Below are positions 15,267 through 23,604 of a stretch of DNA of 64,000 nucleotides, piece after piece (within the stretch, counting starts at the first letter, position 1; every line of letters begins with the position of its first letter). The translations under genes were made by a program, and so were the position numbers. The DNA is from DAOMFB01 sp963721385 (GTDB lineage: Bacteria; Acidobacteriota; Thermoanaerobaculia; UBA5066). The notes under the pieces were generated by a model. It was not told the origin of the DNA and searched no databases. It was given only the letters and a program-made list of their open reading frames with translations. The stretch is taken from the NCBI GenBank assembly GCA_963721385.1, contig CAVRJB010000016.1, positions 186,001 through 250,000 of the forward strand, in the 5' to 3' direction.

Positions 15267-18077
15267 ATGCGAGCGCTCTTCCTGCCGCCGACGTTTCAGG
15301 ACTCCGCGGAATCCGGCCGTCTCATTCTGCGCGACGGCTCCACCGCGTTCATCCACCCGTCCGAGCCCGGGGACCGCGACGCCATGCGGGAGTTCTTTCA
15401 TCAGCTCTCGCCGCAGTCGAAGCGGCGCCGCTTTTTCTCGATCGCCGACCCCGCCGAGGCCCTCCTGGAACGGCAGTGCGATTCGTCCAACCCCCGCCGG
15501 CAGTTCACGCTGATCGTGAGCCGCCTCGTCGGCGGCACGAAACGGATCATCGCGACTGGCGGGTATGTCGCACGCGACGCGACCAGCGCCGAGGTCGCCT
15601 TCGCGGTCGACGACACCTTTCAGCGACTGGGCCTGGGAGGTCTCCTGCTGGAACGCCTCGCGATCCTGGCAGCCCGGAACGGCTTCGTCCGCTTCTGGGC
15701 CATGACTCGCGTCGAGAACCAGCTGATGCTCGAGACGTTCCGGCAGTCCGGTCTCTCGCTCCGCAAGAGAGTCGACGACGACTTCGTCGAGATCGACTTC
15801 TCCGTCGCGCCCAGCGAGGAGAGCGTCCTTCACTCCGAGATGCGCGACCGCATCTTCACGACGGCTTCGCTCCATCCCTTTTTCCGGCCGCGGTCGGTCG
15901 CCGTCGTCGGCGCCTCCCGCGACGCCGCGAGCATCGGACATCGGCTCCTCGACGCGCTGCTCCGGGGCGGATTCGAAGGATCGGTCTTCCCGGTGAACCC
16001 GAGCGCGACGAGCCTCGAGTCCCGGCCCGCGTTCGCCTCGGCACGCCAGCTCTCTCCCGGGACCGATCTCGCCCTGGTGGCGGTCCCGCGCTCGGCGGTC
16101 CTGGAGGCCGTGGACGACTGCGCGGCGGCCGGCGTTCGGGCGCTGGTCGTCGTCACGGCCGGGTTCGCCGAGGCCGACGCCGAGGGGCGCGACCTTCAGG
16201 CGAAGCTCCTCGAGAGAGTTCGGGGCCACGGCATGCGCCTCGTCGGGCCCAACTCGATGGGCATCATCAACACGGAGCCGGGCGTCCGGCTGAACGCGTC
16301 GGTATTCCCCGACCTGCCTCCCCGCGGAGGCGTCGCCATGTCGTCCCAGAGCGGCGCCCTCGGCCTCGCCATGCTCGCCCTGGCACGGCAGCGCCACGTG
16401 GGAGTCTCGACCTTCATCAGCGTCGGAAACAAGGCCGACGTCTCCGGAAACGACCTCCTGCAGTACTGGCACGGCGACGAGGCGACGCGGGTCATCCTTC
16501 TCTACCTCGAGTCGTTCGGAAATCCGCGCCGGTTCGCACGTCTCGCCCGGAGCGTCAGCAGCGGAAAGCCGATCGTGGTCGTGAAGGCGGGGCGCCGGAC
16601 GGGGGCATCGGAGCCGCCCGGGGCGAGCCTGGCGTCCCTCGTGGCGGGCGAGGCCGTCGTGGACGCCCTTTTTCGCCAGACGGGCGTCATCCGGGCCGAC
16701 ACGCTCGACGAGATGTTCGACATTGCGACCGCGCTCGACCGCCAGCCGCTGCCGAACGGGCGCCGGGTGGCGATTCTCTCGGACGGCGGCGGTCCCGGCA
16801 TCCTCTGCGCGGGGGCCTGCGAAGCCGCAAGGCTCACAGTGCCGCCCCTCTCCGAGTCCACCGTGGAGAAGCTCGCGGCCTTCCTCTCTCCCGCAACGAC
16901 GATCGGCAATCCTCTCGAGCTCGTCTTCTCCACGTCCGCGGAGCCGTATCGCCGGGCCGTCGAGACCCTCCTCTCCGTGCCGGAGGTGGACTCGGTCATC
17001 GCGATTCACTCGCTCCTCGACGCGAAGCTGTCGCGCGACACGCTGGAGGCCATTCGGCAGGGGGTCGCCGCGGGACGCGCGGCCGGGGGCGCCGGCAAGC
17101 CGGTCCTGGCGTGTCTCGTGGCCAAGGAAGACGCCGGCACGCCGATGCATCTCTCCGGCGAAAGCCTTCCGACGTATGCGTTCCCGGAGTCGGCCGCGCG
17201 GGTGCTCGGCAAGGTGGCGGCCTACGCCGAATGGCGGGCCGCTCCCCGCGGCATCATTCCCGACTTCGACGACATCGATCCGGCCGCCGCGCGCGAAACC
17301 TGCCGGAAGGCTCTCCGGGAGCGGGGAGCGGGGCGGCTCGCGACCGCCGAGACGAGAGAGGTGCTGCGGGCCATGCACCTCCCCGTCGCGCCCGGAGGGA
17401 TCGCCCGCACGGCCGACCAGGCCGTCAGCCTGGGCCGGGTCGTCGGCTTTCCGGTCGCCGTGAAGCTCGGCTCGCACCGGATCTCCCACAAGACCGAGAA
17501 GGGGGCCGTCCACCTGAACGTGAGCGACGAGGCCGGCGTCCGGCGCGCCTTCGATGCGATCCGCCATTCTCTGGAGCGCGAGGGCGGCCTCGGGCCGACG
17601 GAGGGAGTGCTCGTTCAGCCGATGGTCGAACGCAACGTCGAGGTGACGGTGTCCATGCTCGAGGATCCTTCCTTCGGACCCCTCATCGTGTTCGGCCTCG
17701 GCGGGATCCACCTCGAGGTGGTCGCCGACGTGGCCGTTCGCGTCACGCCCCTGACCGACCGCGCGGCGGCGGCCATGGTGAGGGAGATTCACGGCTTTCC
17801 GCTCCTCGAGGGGTATCGGGGGCACGCCGCCGCCGACCTCGAAGCGATTCACGACGTCCTGTTGCGCGTCTCCCGCCTCGTCGAGGAGATTCCCGACATC
17901 GCGGAGCTCGAGCTCAGCCCGATCTTCGTCGGCCCTCCCGGCGCCGGGTGCCGGATCGTCGACGCGCAGATCCGTGTCGCACACCCGAAGAAGGGGCAGG
18001 CTGCCCGATACACGACGGCGGCGCCGGCGTCACCTCGAAGCGAGGCCCCGAGCCCGAAAGGAGCGTCCCATGGATGA
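15267..18077 (+). CDS. Pat-like protein acetyltransferase: GNAT domain fused to inactive ADP-forming acyl-CoA synthetase domains
   Basis: 936 residues from ATG 15267. Residues about 20-180 are a GNAT domain (QRLGLGGLLLERL at 119-131 binds acetyl-CoA). Residues about 200 to the end are the CoA-binding, ligase and ATP-grasp domains of ADP-forming acyl-CoA synthetases. At the phosphohistidine position (His252 in the synthetase at 4895-6925) this protein has Ser454 in PGASLASL, so the synthetase part should not catalyse phosphoryl transfer. That is the pattern of Pat/YfiQ lysine acetyltransferases, where this part senses acetyl-CoA. The order here, GNAT first, is opposite to enterobacterial Pat but is known in some actinobacteria. 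The PAS gene overlaps its end by 8 nt. Confidence 0.85.
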   Translation: MRALFLPPTFQDSAESGRLILRDGSTAFIHPSEPGDRDAMREFFHQLSPQSKRRRFFSIADPAEALLERQCDSSNPRRQFTLIVSRLVGGTKRIIATGGYVARDATSAEVAFAVDDTFQRLGLGGLLLERLAILAARNGFVRFWAMTRVENQLMLETFRQSGLSLRKRVDDDFVEIDFSVAPSEESVLHSEMRDRIFTTASLHPFFRPRSVAVVGASRDAASIGHRLLDALLRGGFEGSVFPVNPSATSLESRPAFASARQLSPGTDLALVAVPRSAVLEAVDDCAAAGVRALVVVTAGFAEADAEGRDLQAKLLERVRGHGMRLVGPNSMGIINTEPGVRLNASVFPDLPPRGGVAMSSQSGALGLAMLALARQRHVGVSTFISVGNKADVSGNDLLQYWHGDEATRVILLYLESFGNPRRFARLARSVSSGKPIVVVKAGRRTGASEPPGASLASLVAGEAVVDALFRQTGVIRADTLDEMFDIATALDRQPLPNGRRVAILSDGGGPGILCAGACEAARLTVPPLSESTVEKLAAFLSPATTIGNPLELVFSTSAEPYRRAVETLLSVPEVDSVIAIHSLLDAKLSRDTLEAIRQGVAAGRAAGGAGKPVLACLVAKEDAGTPMHLSGESLPTYAFPESAARVLGKVAAYAEWRAAPRGIIPDFDDIDPAAARETCRKALRERGAGRLATAETREVLRAMHLPVAPGGIARTADQAVSLGRVVGFPVAVKLGSHRISHKTEKGAVHLNVSDEAGVRRAFDAIRHSLEREGGLGPTEGVLVQPMVERNVEVTVSMLEDPSFGPLIVFGLGGIHLEVVADVAVRVTPLTDRAAAAMVREIHGFPLLEGYRGHAAADLEAIHDVLLRVSRLVEEIPDIAELELSPIFVGPPGAGCRIVDAQIRVAHPKKGQAARYTTAAPASPRSEAPSPKGASHG

Positions 18078-18516
18078 CAGCGCGGACCTCGACCGGCTCT
18101 ACCGGACAATCGTCGACGAGAGCCCCACGGCGATGCTGTTCGCGGACCGCGAGGGGAAGATTCGCCTCTGGAACGCCGGGGCCACGGCCCTGTTCGGATA
18201 CTCACGGGAGGAGGCGCTCGGGCAGTCGATGGACCTCATCGTTCCCGAGCGGCAACGCGCCCGGCACTGGGAGGGCTGGGAAAAGGTCATGGCGACCGGC
18301 GTCACCCGCTACGGCCGGGAACCTCTGGCCGTGCCCGCCCTCCGAAAGGACGGCTCCCGGATCTCGATCGAGTTCAACATCCTGCTCGTCCGCGGGCCGG
18401 CCGGCGAGATGGCGGGCGCGGCCGCGTACTTCCAGGACGTGACCGTCCGGTGGCAGCAGCAGAAAGAGATGAAAGCCCGCCTTCAGGCCCTCGAGGCGAA
18501 GGCGGCGGAGGGATAA
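18070..18516 (+). CDS. Single PAS-domain protein
   Basis: 148 residues, ATG 18070 overlapping the Pat-like gene. One PAS domain fills it: DESPTAMLFADREGKIRLWNAGATALFGY, with the GYSREEALG turn and the C-terminal FQDVTVRWQQQKEMKA helix. There is no output domain, so it must act through a partner. Coupled translation with the Pat-like acetyltransferase suggests that it passes a redox or small-ligand signal to that enzyme, but this is inference. No haem- or flavin-specific residue is evident. The next gene begins right after its stop. Confidence 0.75.
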   Translation: MDDSADLDRLYRTIVDESPTAMLFADREGKIRLWNAGATALFGYSREEALGQSMDLIVPERQRARHWEGWEKVMATGVTRYGREPLAVPALRKDGSRISIEFNILLVRGPAGEMAGAAAYFQDVTVRWQQQKEMKARLQALEAKAAEG

Positions 18517-19254
18517 GTGGACTTTACGCGCGTCAACGACCTGAAGGCCCCGGACGGCCATGCCATTCCGGCCTTCCTCTTCACGCCGGCGTCGCCCCGC
18601 GGCGGCGTCGTCGTCTGCCACGGCTATGGCGCCTCGAAGGAGCAGATGCTCGGGATCGCGACGGCGATTGCCGAGCGGGGCGCCGCCGCGCTCGCGATCG
18701 ACCTCTGCGGCCACGGCGAGAACCGGACACCGATCGGCACGTCCATGCGGGAAGAGTTGGAGGCCGCCATCGTCTCCCTCCGGAGGTTCGGCAGGACGGC
18801 CGTCATCGGCCACAGCCTGGGAGGTCGAATGGCGCTCATGTCGTCGGCCGACGTCATGGTGGCGATGTCGCCGTCCGTCATGGTGCAGATGTCTCCGCAG
18901 GGAAAGTGGATGTTCGAGAACCTCCCGAGTCCGGGCGTTCGCGAGCCCTACTCCGGGTACGTCCTCGAGTTGCTCGACAAGATGGGGCCCGTTCCGCCCC
19001 ACAGCCGCCCGTGCCTCCTCCTCTACTCCGAGCGGGACATCCAGGCGCTTCTCGACGGCGCCGCAGGTCTCATGGCGCAGCTTCCGGGGGCCGAGAAGCG
19101 CCTCGTCACCGAGGAGATCCGCCCCGACGTCCAGCACGACAACGGCCTGATCCGCTATCTCCCGCGCTGGTACAACCACAGCGAGCTCCGCTTCAACTCT
19201 CAGGCCTGCACGGTGGCCAGCGAGTGGCTGGCCAAACAGCTCACCCGGGCCTGA
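18517..19254 (+). CDS. Alpha/beta hydrolase (dienelactone hydrolase-like)
   Basis: 245 residues from GTG 18517, which directly follows the TAA of the PAS gene. The fold is complete: VVVCHGYGASKEQ oxyanion loop, CGHGEN, nucleophile elbow IGHSLGG (about residue 94) and PCLLLYSERD before the likely acid residue. The catalytic His may be the one in VQHDNG. It is close to carboxylesterase and acyl-peptide hydrolase relatives. It belongs to the same transcription unit as the Pat-like and PAS genes. The substrate is unknown. Confidence 0.75.
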   Translation: MDFTRVNDLKAPDGHAIPAFLFTPASPRGGVVVCHGYGASKEQMLGIATAIAERGAAALAIDLCGHGENRTPIGTSMREELEAAIVSLRRFGRTAVIGHSLGGRMALMSSADVMVAMSPSVMVQMSPQGKWMFENLPSPGVREPYSGYVLELLDKMGPVPPHSRPCLLLYSERDIQALLDGAAGLMAQLPGAEKRLVTEEIRPDVQHDNGLIRYLPRWYNHSELRFNSQACTVASEWLAKQLTRA

Positions 19255-19314
19255 CGGACCCCCCCGCGCCCCGCAAACCCTGTGCTACGCTGAGGTTCAG
19301 ACGGGAGCCGAAAC

Positions 19315-19533
19315 ATGAAGTGGCAGTACCTCGATCGGATGGTCATCTTCCAGGACGCCGAAGGGGGCATGGTGAGCGGGCTGGACTCCTGGATCGACGG
19401 CGTCGGCGAAGAAGGTTGGGAGCTTGTCTCCTCCGTGCCGCTGATCGCCCCGAACAAGGACGGAGTCGCCTACGGGACGATCGGCGTCCACCTGATCTTC
19501 AAGCGCCCCGTCGCGACGCCGCGCGGAGCGTGA
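19315..19533 (+). CDS. Small DUF4177-like protein
   Basis: 72 residues, ATG 19315 with GGGAG 8 nt upstream. The pattern KWQYLDR at the start, G..GWELVSSVP in the middle and a final beta strand (HLIFKRP) resembles DUF4177, a small alpha/beta domain of unknown function whose hallmark is EEGWELV. No signal peptide or membrane helix. TACGCT near 19283 could be its -10 element. The following hypothetical gene starts 7 bp after its stop. Confidence 0.6.
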   Translation: MKWQYLDRMVIFQDAEGGMVSGLDSWIDGVGEEGWELVSSVPLIAPNKDGVAYGTIGVHLIFKRPVATPRGA

Positions 19534-19540
19534 GCCGGCG

Positions 19541-19864
19541 ATGGCTGGGTTGACAGGCCCGGCCCTGATCGAGAGCCGTTACGGCCCTCTCGGGAGCGGC
19601 GGGCAGACCCTGACGGTCAAGGGAATCGTCTATACCGTCCCCGAGCTACTCGTCCGGATGGCGCTCAACTTCGACGACAGCAGGGCCATCGATGCGCAGG
19701 CGCTGCCGGGAGGCCGCTATGTCTTCCGCTATTACGACGGGCAGGACCAGCGCGTGGTCGCCCTCGAATTCGACGCCGATTTCCGCCCTGTCGGCGAAGT
19801 GCGCGCCCAGTACCCCGAGTGGATCGGCGACCAGGAGTATTTCCCGCAATACTGCGGGCATTAG
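19541..19864 (+). CDS. Hypothetical protein, 107 residues
   Basis: I do not recognise this protein. ATG 19541 is close behind the DUF4177-like gene. It is soluble, with no cysteine except the penultimate-region YCGH and no signal peptide. The middle (GGRYVFRYYDGQDQRVVALEFDADF) reads as beta strands, as in small beta-sandwich or lipocalin-like domains. Codon use matches its neighbours, and an intact frame between two likely co-transcribed genes supports it as real. Confidence 0.5.
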   Translation: MAGLTGPALIESRYGPLGSGGQTLTVKGIVYTVPELLVRMALNFDDSRAIDAQALPGGRYVFRYYDGQDQRVVALEFDADFRPVGEVRAQYPEWIGDQEYFPQYCGH

Positions 19865-19888
19865 GGGCGGAGAGCCGGAGAGCGCGAG

Positions 19889-20665
19889 ATGACCTACGAG
19901 TGCATCAGCTTCGAGACAGATGGTCCCCTTGCCGTCGTGACGCTGAACCGCCCGAACAAGCGAAATGCCCTCTCGCTCGGACTCATGTTGGAGCTCCTCG
20001 ACTGCTTCGGGCGAATCGGGAACGAAAAACAGCTCCGGGCCGTGGTCCTGGGCGCGGCCGGAAAGGTCTACAGCTCGGGGCACGACCTTTCGGAGCTCGT
20101 CGGGCAGGACATCAACGACACCCGCCGGATCTTCGACGTCTGTGCCGAGCTGATGACGAAGATCCAGTCGATCCCGCAGCCGGTCATCGCCGAGGTGCAG
20201 GGCGTCGCGACGGCGGCCGGGTGCCAGCTCGTGGCGACCTGCGACCTGGCGCTGGCGGCCGAAGAGGCCTGGTTCGCGACGCCGGGCGTCCGAACGGGGC
20301 TCTTCTGCACGACTCCGATGGTCGCGCTTTCCCGCGCCGTCGGACGGAAGCGCGCCCTTCACATGCTCCTGACCGGGGAGCCGGTCGACGCGAGGACGGC
20401 GGCCGAGTGGGGGCTCGTCAATCGCGTCGTCCCCGCCGCGGACCTCCGGAGCGAGACGCGAAAGCTCGCGTCGAAGATTGCCGAGGCGAGCCCCCTCACG
20501 CTCGCCATCGGAAAGCAGGCGTTCTACTCCCAGATCGACCTCGACCAGCCGAAGGCCTACGCCTACGCAAAGGAGATCATGTCCCTGAACGCCCTGGCGG
20601 CCGACGCCCGGGAGGGGATCTCCGCCTTCCTCGAAAAGAGAGCGGCCTGCTGGACGGGACGATAG
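19889..20665 (+). CDS. Enoyl-CoA hydratase/isomerase family protein (ECHDC3-like)
   Basis: 258 residues, ATG 19889. Crotonase fold: first oxyanion motif VYSSGHDLSEL, second GVATAAGCQLVATCDLALA, then ATPGVRTGLFCTTPMVALSR. The last block is the hallmark of the ECHDC3 branch. The two catalytic glutamates of true enoyl-CoA hydratases are not at their usual places, so the activity may be something other than hydration. It is followed 22 bp later by a small dimeric alpha-beta-barrel protein gene and probably co-transcribed with it. Confidence 0.8.
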   Translation: MTYECISFETDGPLAVVTLNRPNKRNALSLGLMLELLDCFGRIGNEKQLRAVVLGAAGKVYSSGHDLSELVGQDINDTRRIFDVCAELMTKIQSIPQPVIAEVQGVATAAGCQLVATCDLALAAEEAWFATPGVRTGLFCTTPMVALSRAVGRKRALHMLLTGEPVDARTAAEWGLVNRVVPAADLRSETRKLASKIAEASPLTLAIGKQAFYSQIDLDQPKAYAYAKEIMSLNALAADAREGISAFLEKRAACWTGR

Positions 20666-20687
20666 AAGAAAGAAAGGAGACTGTTCG

Positions 20688-20993
20688 ATGATCACCTTCG
20701 AGTACCGGTTCGACATCCTTCCCGGAAAGCTGAGGGAGTACGAGAGATACACCAAGGGGCCCGGCAAGGGCATCTGGCTGCGGTTCAAAGGCGTCAAGGC
20801 GGTCCGCATCTACAAGAGCATGCTGGGTGGGTCGTCCCCCCAGCGGCTGGTCCAGGTCGATCTGGAGAGCCTCGCGGCGCTCGAGAAGATCTTCACGGAT
20901 CCGGGCTTCAGGAAGGTGAAGCACGTCTTCCACGGCCTCGTCACGCACGTCAGCGACTCCCTGCTGACCCAGGTGAGCGACAAGAGGAAATAG
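20688..20993 (+). CDS. Small NIPSNAP-like / dimeric alpha-beta-barrel protein
   Basis: 101 residues, ATG 20688 with AAAGGAGA upstream. It begins with FEYRFDILPGKLREYERY, the strand-helix start of NIPSNAP and related ferredoxin-like dimers, and continues with a second strand pair (RLVQVDLESLAALEKI). Such proteins are often small accessory proteins near CoA or aromatic degradation genes. No catalytic residues can be named. Confidence 0.55.
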   Translation: MITFEYRFDILPGKLREYERYTKGPGKGIWLRFKGVKAVRIYKSMLGGSSPQRLVQVDLESLAALEKIFTDPGFRKVKHVFHGLVTHVSDSLLTQVSDKRK

Positions 20994-21010
20994 CCCGCTG
21001 GGCCGGCGGG
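20994..21010. terminator. Hairpin between convergent genes
   Basis: CCCGC (20994-20998) pairs with GCGGG (21006-21010) around a 7-nt loop, in the 21-bp gap between the stops of the NIPSNAP-like gene and marR. There is no T-run on either side, so it is a weak bidirectional candidate. Confidence 0.3.
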
Positions 21011-21014
21011 GCGC

Positions 21015-21503
21015 CTAACGGGGCCGGCGCGGACCGCGCCGTCCTGAGGAAAGCACCTTGATGACGGCGCCCCAGTCGTCGAACCACGAGTCGAACGCCG
21101 CGCGCAGCTGGGCGCGCCCCTGCTCGTCGGCCGCCGCTCGCAGGGCCTCCACGACGGCGGCTGTCGAGGGGCGGAGGCGGCGCTCGCCTTTTGGAGTCAG
21201 CTTCACGTAGACGAAGCGGCGATCCGTCGAGGAGCGCGTCGTGCGGACGAGCCCGGCGCGCTCCATCCTCCGGACGAGGCCAGAGGTCGTGTTGATCGTG
21301 GCAAAGGTCAGGCGCGCCAGATCGCCGATCGTCAGGGGGACCTTCGAGGGGTTTCCGGCCAGCGTCAGGAGGGCGAATTGCTGTGCCGACGTCAGGCCGC
21401 CGTCCGTCGGCTCGGTCGTCATGGTTCTCCGGACCGACTCGAAGAACCGCCGCAGGTTGGCCATGGTGCGGTAGGTCTCCCCGAGGCGCCGTCGCGTAGC
21501 CAT
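21015..21503 (-). CDS. MarR-family transcription regulator
   Basis: 162 residues. MarR winged helix: LTIGDLARLTFATINTTSGLVRRMERAGLV for the recognition region and SSTDRRFVYVKLTPKG for the wing with the typical D-R-R. N- and C-terminal helices form the dimer. TAGTCT at 21515-21510 is placed so that the message would start exactly at the ATG. It is divergent from the U32 gene cluster across 113 bp and probably controls it; the U32 promoter contains the palindrome ACAATTGT over its -10 element, a candidate operator. Confidence 0.8.
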   Translation of the reverse strand: MATRRRLGETYRTMANLRRFFESVRRTMTTEPTDGGLTSAQQFALLTLAGNPSKVPLTIGDLARLTFATINTTSGLVRRMERAGLVRTTRSSTDRRFVYVKLTPKGERRLRPSTAAVVEALRAAADEQGRAQLRAAFDSWFDDWGAVIKVLSSGRRGPRRPR

Positions 21504-21509
21504 CGACCG

Positions 21510-21515
21510 AGACTA
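21510..21515 (-). promoter_or_regulatory. -10 element TAGTCT for leaderless marR message
   Basis: On the minus strand TAGTCT (21515-21510) is followed after 7 nt by 21503, the A of the ATG. No ribosome-binding site. Confidence 0.45.
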
Positions 21516-21542
21516 CAGGAACGCGGAAAACGGAGAATCCAC

Positions 21543-21574
21543 TTGACTCGGGACGGGACAGGAAACCTACAATT
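21543..21574 (+). promoter_or_regulatory. Promoter of the U32 cluster with palindrome over -10
   Basis: TTGACT at 21543-21548 and TACAAT at 21568-21573 are separated by 19 bp, somewhat long. The -10 hexamer lies within ACAATTGT, a perfect palindrome that could be a MarR-type operator, given the divergent marR gene. Confidence 0.5.
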
Positions 21575-21616
21575 GTTCCACGCGATGAATAGTCGACGGC
21601 ACGTAGTAATTGGCTC

Positions 21617-22564
21617 GTGGATGGTTTCGGCGTGAGATCCGTGCCCGCCCTCCTCGCGCCCGCCGGAAGCCTCGAGGCCGTCCGGGCCGTGCTCGATGCA
21701 GGGGCCGACGCCGTCTACGTCGGCCTCAAGGGCTGGAGCCGGGGCGGGTCCCGGAGCGAGCTCGACTGGGACGAGCTCGTCGACGCCGAGCGAGAGGTCG
21801 CCTCGGCCGGCAGGGAGCTGCAGGTCGCGCTGAATACGATCCCGAAGCCCGGAGAGCGCGCTCGCCTCCTCGAGCGCGTCCCCGCCCTCCTCGAGCTGGG
21901 GATCCGGACCGTCATCGTGAACGACATCGGAATCCTCTCGGCGCTCGGGCGGCGGTATCCGGACCTGAGGCTGACGGCGAGCATCGGCTGCGGCGCCCAG
22001 ACGGTCGCGGATGTGGCGTTCTTCCGCGACCTGGGCGCGCACGCCGTCGTCCTTCCGGGCACGGTCAGCCCCGCGGAGATGCGCGAGGTCCGGACCGTCC
22101 CGGGCATCTCCGTTGAGATCATGGTCCACATGGTCGAGGAGTTCATCCTGCTCGGGAAGTGCTGGATGCCGAGCTACGTGAGCCTGAAGCCGTCGCCCCT
22201 TCCCACCGTCTTCCCGAAGGACGCCGAGGACGCCCGTGGACTGCGGCAGACCGGGAGCATGAAGCGAGGAGGCGTCGGAGCCTGCTACAGGATCTGCCAG
22301 GAGCCGTGGGAGCTCCTCTCCGGCGGGCGGCCGGTGGACACGCGTCTCTTCCCGAGCCGCCAGATCAGCCGGATCGGCGAGGTCACGGCCTACGCCGAAG
22401 CGGGAGTGGACGTGCTGAAGCTCCAGGGCCGGAGCCTTCCGGTGGATGTCCTGGCGCCCCTCGTCCGGAGCTACCGGGAGGCGATCGACGGCCGGAACGG
22501 ACTGCCCGCTGTCGAGATCCGTCCGCCGGCATTGCCGGTGGCCTGGACCGCGGTCGGACGATGA
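21617..22564 (+). CDS. U32-family protein 1 (peptidase U32 / Fe-S hydroxylase-like)
   Basis: 315 residues. Starts LLAPAGSLEAVRAVLDAGADAVYVGLKGWS, the signature opening of the U32 TIM-barrel family. GTG 21617 is the outermost start; GTG 21641, just before the barrel, is also possible. Candidate iron-sulfur cysteines are present in LGKCWMPS and GACYRICQEPW; the family's usual first cysteine is absent. U32 proteins studied so far (RlhA, TrhP, UbiU/UbiV) are Fe-S enzymes hydroxylating RNA or quinones rather than peptidases. First of three U32 genes read in one direction. Confidence 0.8.
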   Translation: MDGFGVRSVPALLAPAGSLEAVRAVLDAGADAVYVGLKGWSRGGSRSELDWDELVDAEREVASAGRELQVALNTIPKPGERARLLERVPALLELGIRTVIVNDIGILSALGRRYPDLRLTASIGCGAQTVADVAFFRDLGAHAVVLPGTVSPAEMREVRTVPGISVEIMVHMVEEFILLGKCWMPSYVSLKPSPLPTVFPKDAEDARGLRQTGSMKRGGVGACYRICQEPWELLSGGRPVDTRLFPSRQISRIGEVTAYAEAGVDVLKLQGRSLPVDVLAPLVRSYREAIDGRNGLPAVEIRPPALPVAWTAVGR

Positions 22565-22577
22565 GGGAGACGCGGCT

Positions 22578-23564
22578 GTGAGCGATCGACGAGGGGATGA
22601 GGCGCCCGGTATGAGCTCCTTCGAGCTGAACACGACCATCGCGAATCTCAAGGACCTCCGGGCGTCGGACCTCCGCGACTACGATGGCGTCTACCTCGGC
22701 GACATTTACTGCCGGCTCTACGAGGCGAATTTCCTCGAGCAGCTCGGCGACCTCCGGGAGGGGCTTCGCATTCTCAAGGATCAGGGAAAGCGGGCCTACG
22801 TGACGACCTATGCGGGACCGCGGAACGACTTCCTGCTCAAGGTGCGGAAGATGCTGGAGGCGGCGGTGGCGGCCGGCGCCGAGGCGATCGAGGTCCACAA
22901 CATGGGGATCCTGAAGATCGCCCACGAGGAGTTCCCGCAGCTGCCGGTGCACATCGGGGGATTTGCGAACGTCTACACCGCCGCCGGCACCGACGTCCTG
23001 CGCGGGTTCGGGGCCGTACGGTTCACTCCCAACTACGAGCTGAGCCTGGACGAGATCTGCGAGATCACGAGCGCCTCCGGTGCCCCCATGGAGCTCCTCG
23101 TCCACGGCAAGATGCCCCTGGGGATCTCGGATTACTGCTTCCTCCTGGAGTACGAGGAGGCGTGGGGCGTCAAGTGTCCTGACCTCTGCCAGAAGGAGCT
23201 GTTCCTGAAGCAGGGAAACTGGGCGATGAAGACGCTCGGGAAGGGGATCCTGAGCGGCAAGGACGTCTGCATGCTGGAGCACCTGCCGCGGCTCCTGGCC
23301 GACGGCCACCGGTTCTTCCGGATCGAGGCCCTCTCGGAGAGTCCCGCGTACCGGAGCGAGGTTGCGGCGGTCTACCGCGAGGCGCTCCGCCGGGCCGCCG
23401 CCGGCGACGGCACGGTGGAAGAGAGCTGGTGGGAGACTCTCCGGCGGCATGCCCGGATCGGTCTGTGCAACGGGTTCTATTTCGGCAAGAGTGGAATGGA
23501 CTACGCGGGAATCCGGCAGGAGGCGATGGGGTCCTTCCTGACGATCTCGCGGGCGGAATCCTAG
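22578..23564 (+). CDS. U32-family protein 2
   Basis: About 328 residues from GTG 22578 (AGGGAG upstream); ATG 22611 (MSSFELNTT) is an alternative. A U32-like barrel with an atypical start: LKDLRASDLRDYDGVYLGDIYCRLYEANFL instead of the LLAPAG opening. Cysteines in DYCFLLEYEEAWGVKCPDLCQKE could form the cluster site, and a later Cys is in KDVCML. It is the most divergent of the three and may be the partner subunit, as UbiV is to UbiU. Confidence 0.75.
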   Translation: MSDRRGDEAPGMSSFELNTTIANLKDLRASDLRDYDGVYLGDIYCRLYEANFLEQLGDLREGLRILKDQGKRAYVTTYAGPRNDFLLKVRKMLEAAVAAGAEAIEVHNMGILKIAHEEFPQLPVHIGGFANVYTAAGTDVLRGFGAVRFTPNYELSLDEICEITSASGAPMELLVHGKMPLGISDYCFLLEYEEAWGVKCPDLCQKELFLKQGNWAMKTLGKGILSGKDVCMLEHLPRLLADGHRFFRIEALSESPAYRSEVAAVYREALRRAAAGDGTVEESWWETLRRHARIGLCNGFYFGKSGMDYAGIRQEAMGSFLTISRAES

Positions 23565-23604
23565 GCCTTCACGGGACGGACGACCTTCGGGTCGAGGAGG
23601 GCGC

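Noticed and set aside
15182..15268. N-terminal extension of the amidohydrolase to ATG 15268
   Set aside because: It would overlap the divergent Pat-like start and has Pro/Ala/Gly-rich composition; the barrel begins just after GTG 15181.
14121..17984. Very long open frame on the minus strand (over 1,280 codons) opposite the Pat-like gene
   Set aside because: Its sequence is rich in Arg, Gly, Asp and Pro with no recognisable domain; it is the complement of a high-GC coding region whose plus strand gives a clear Pat-like protein.
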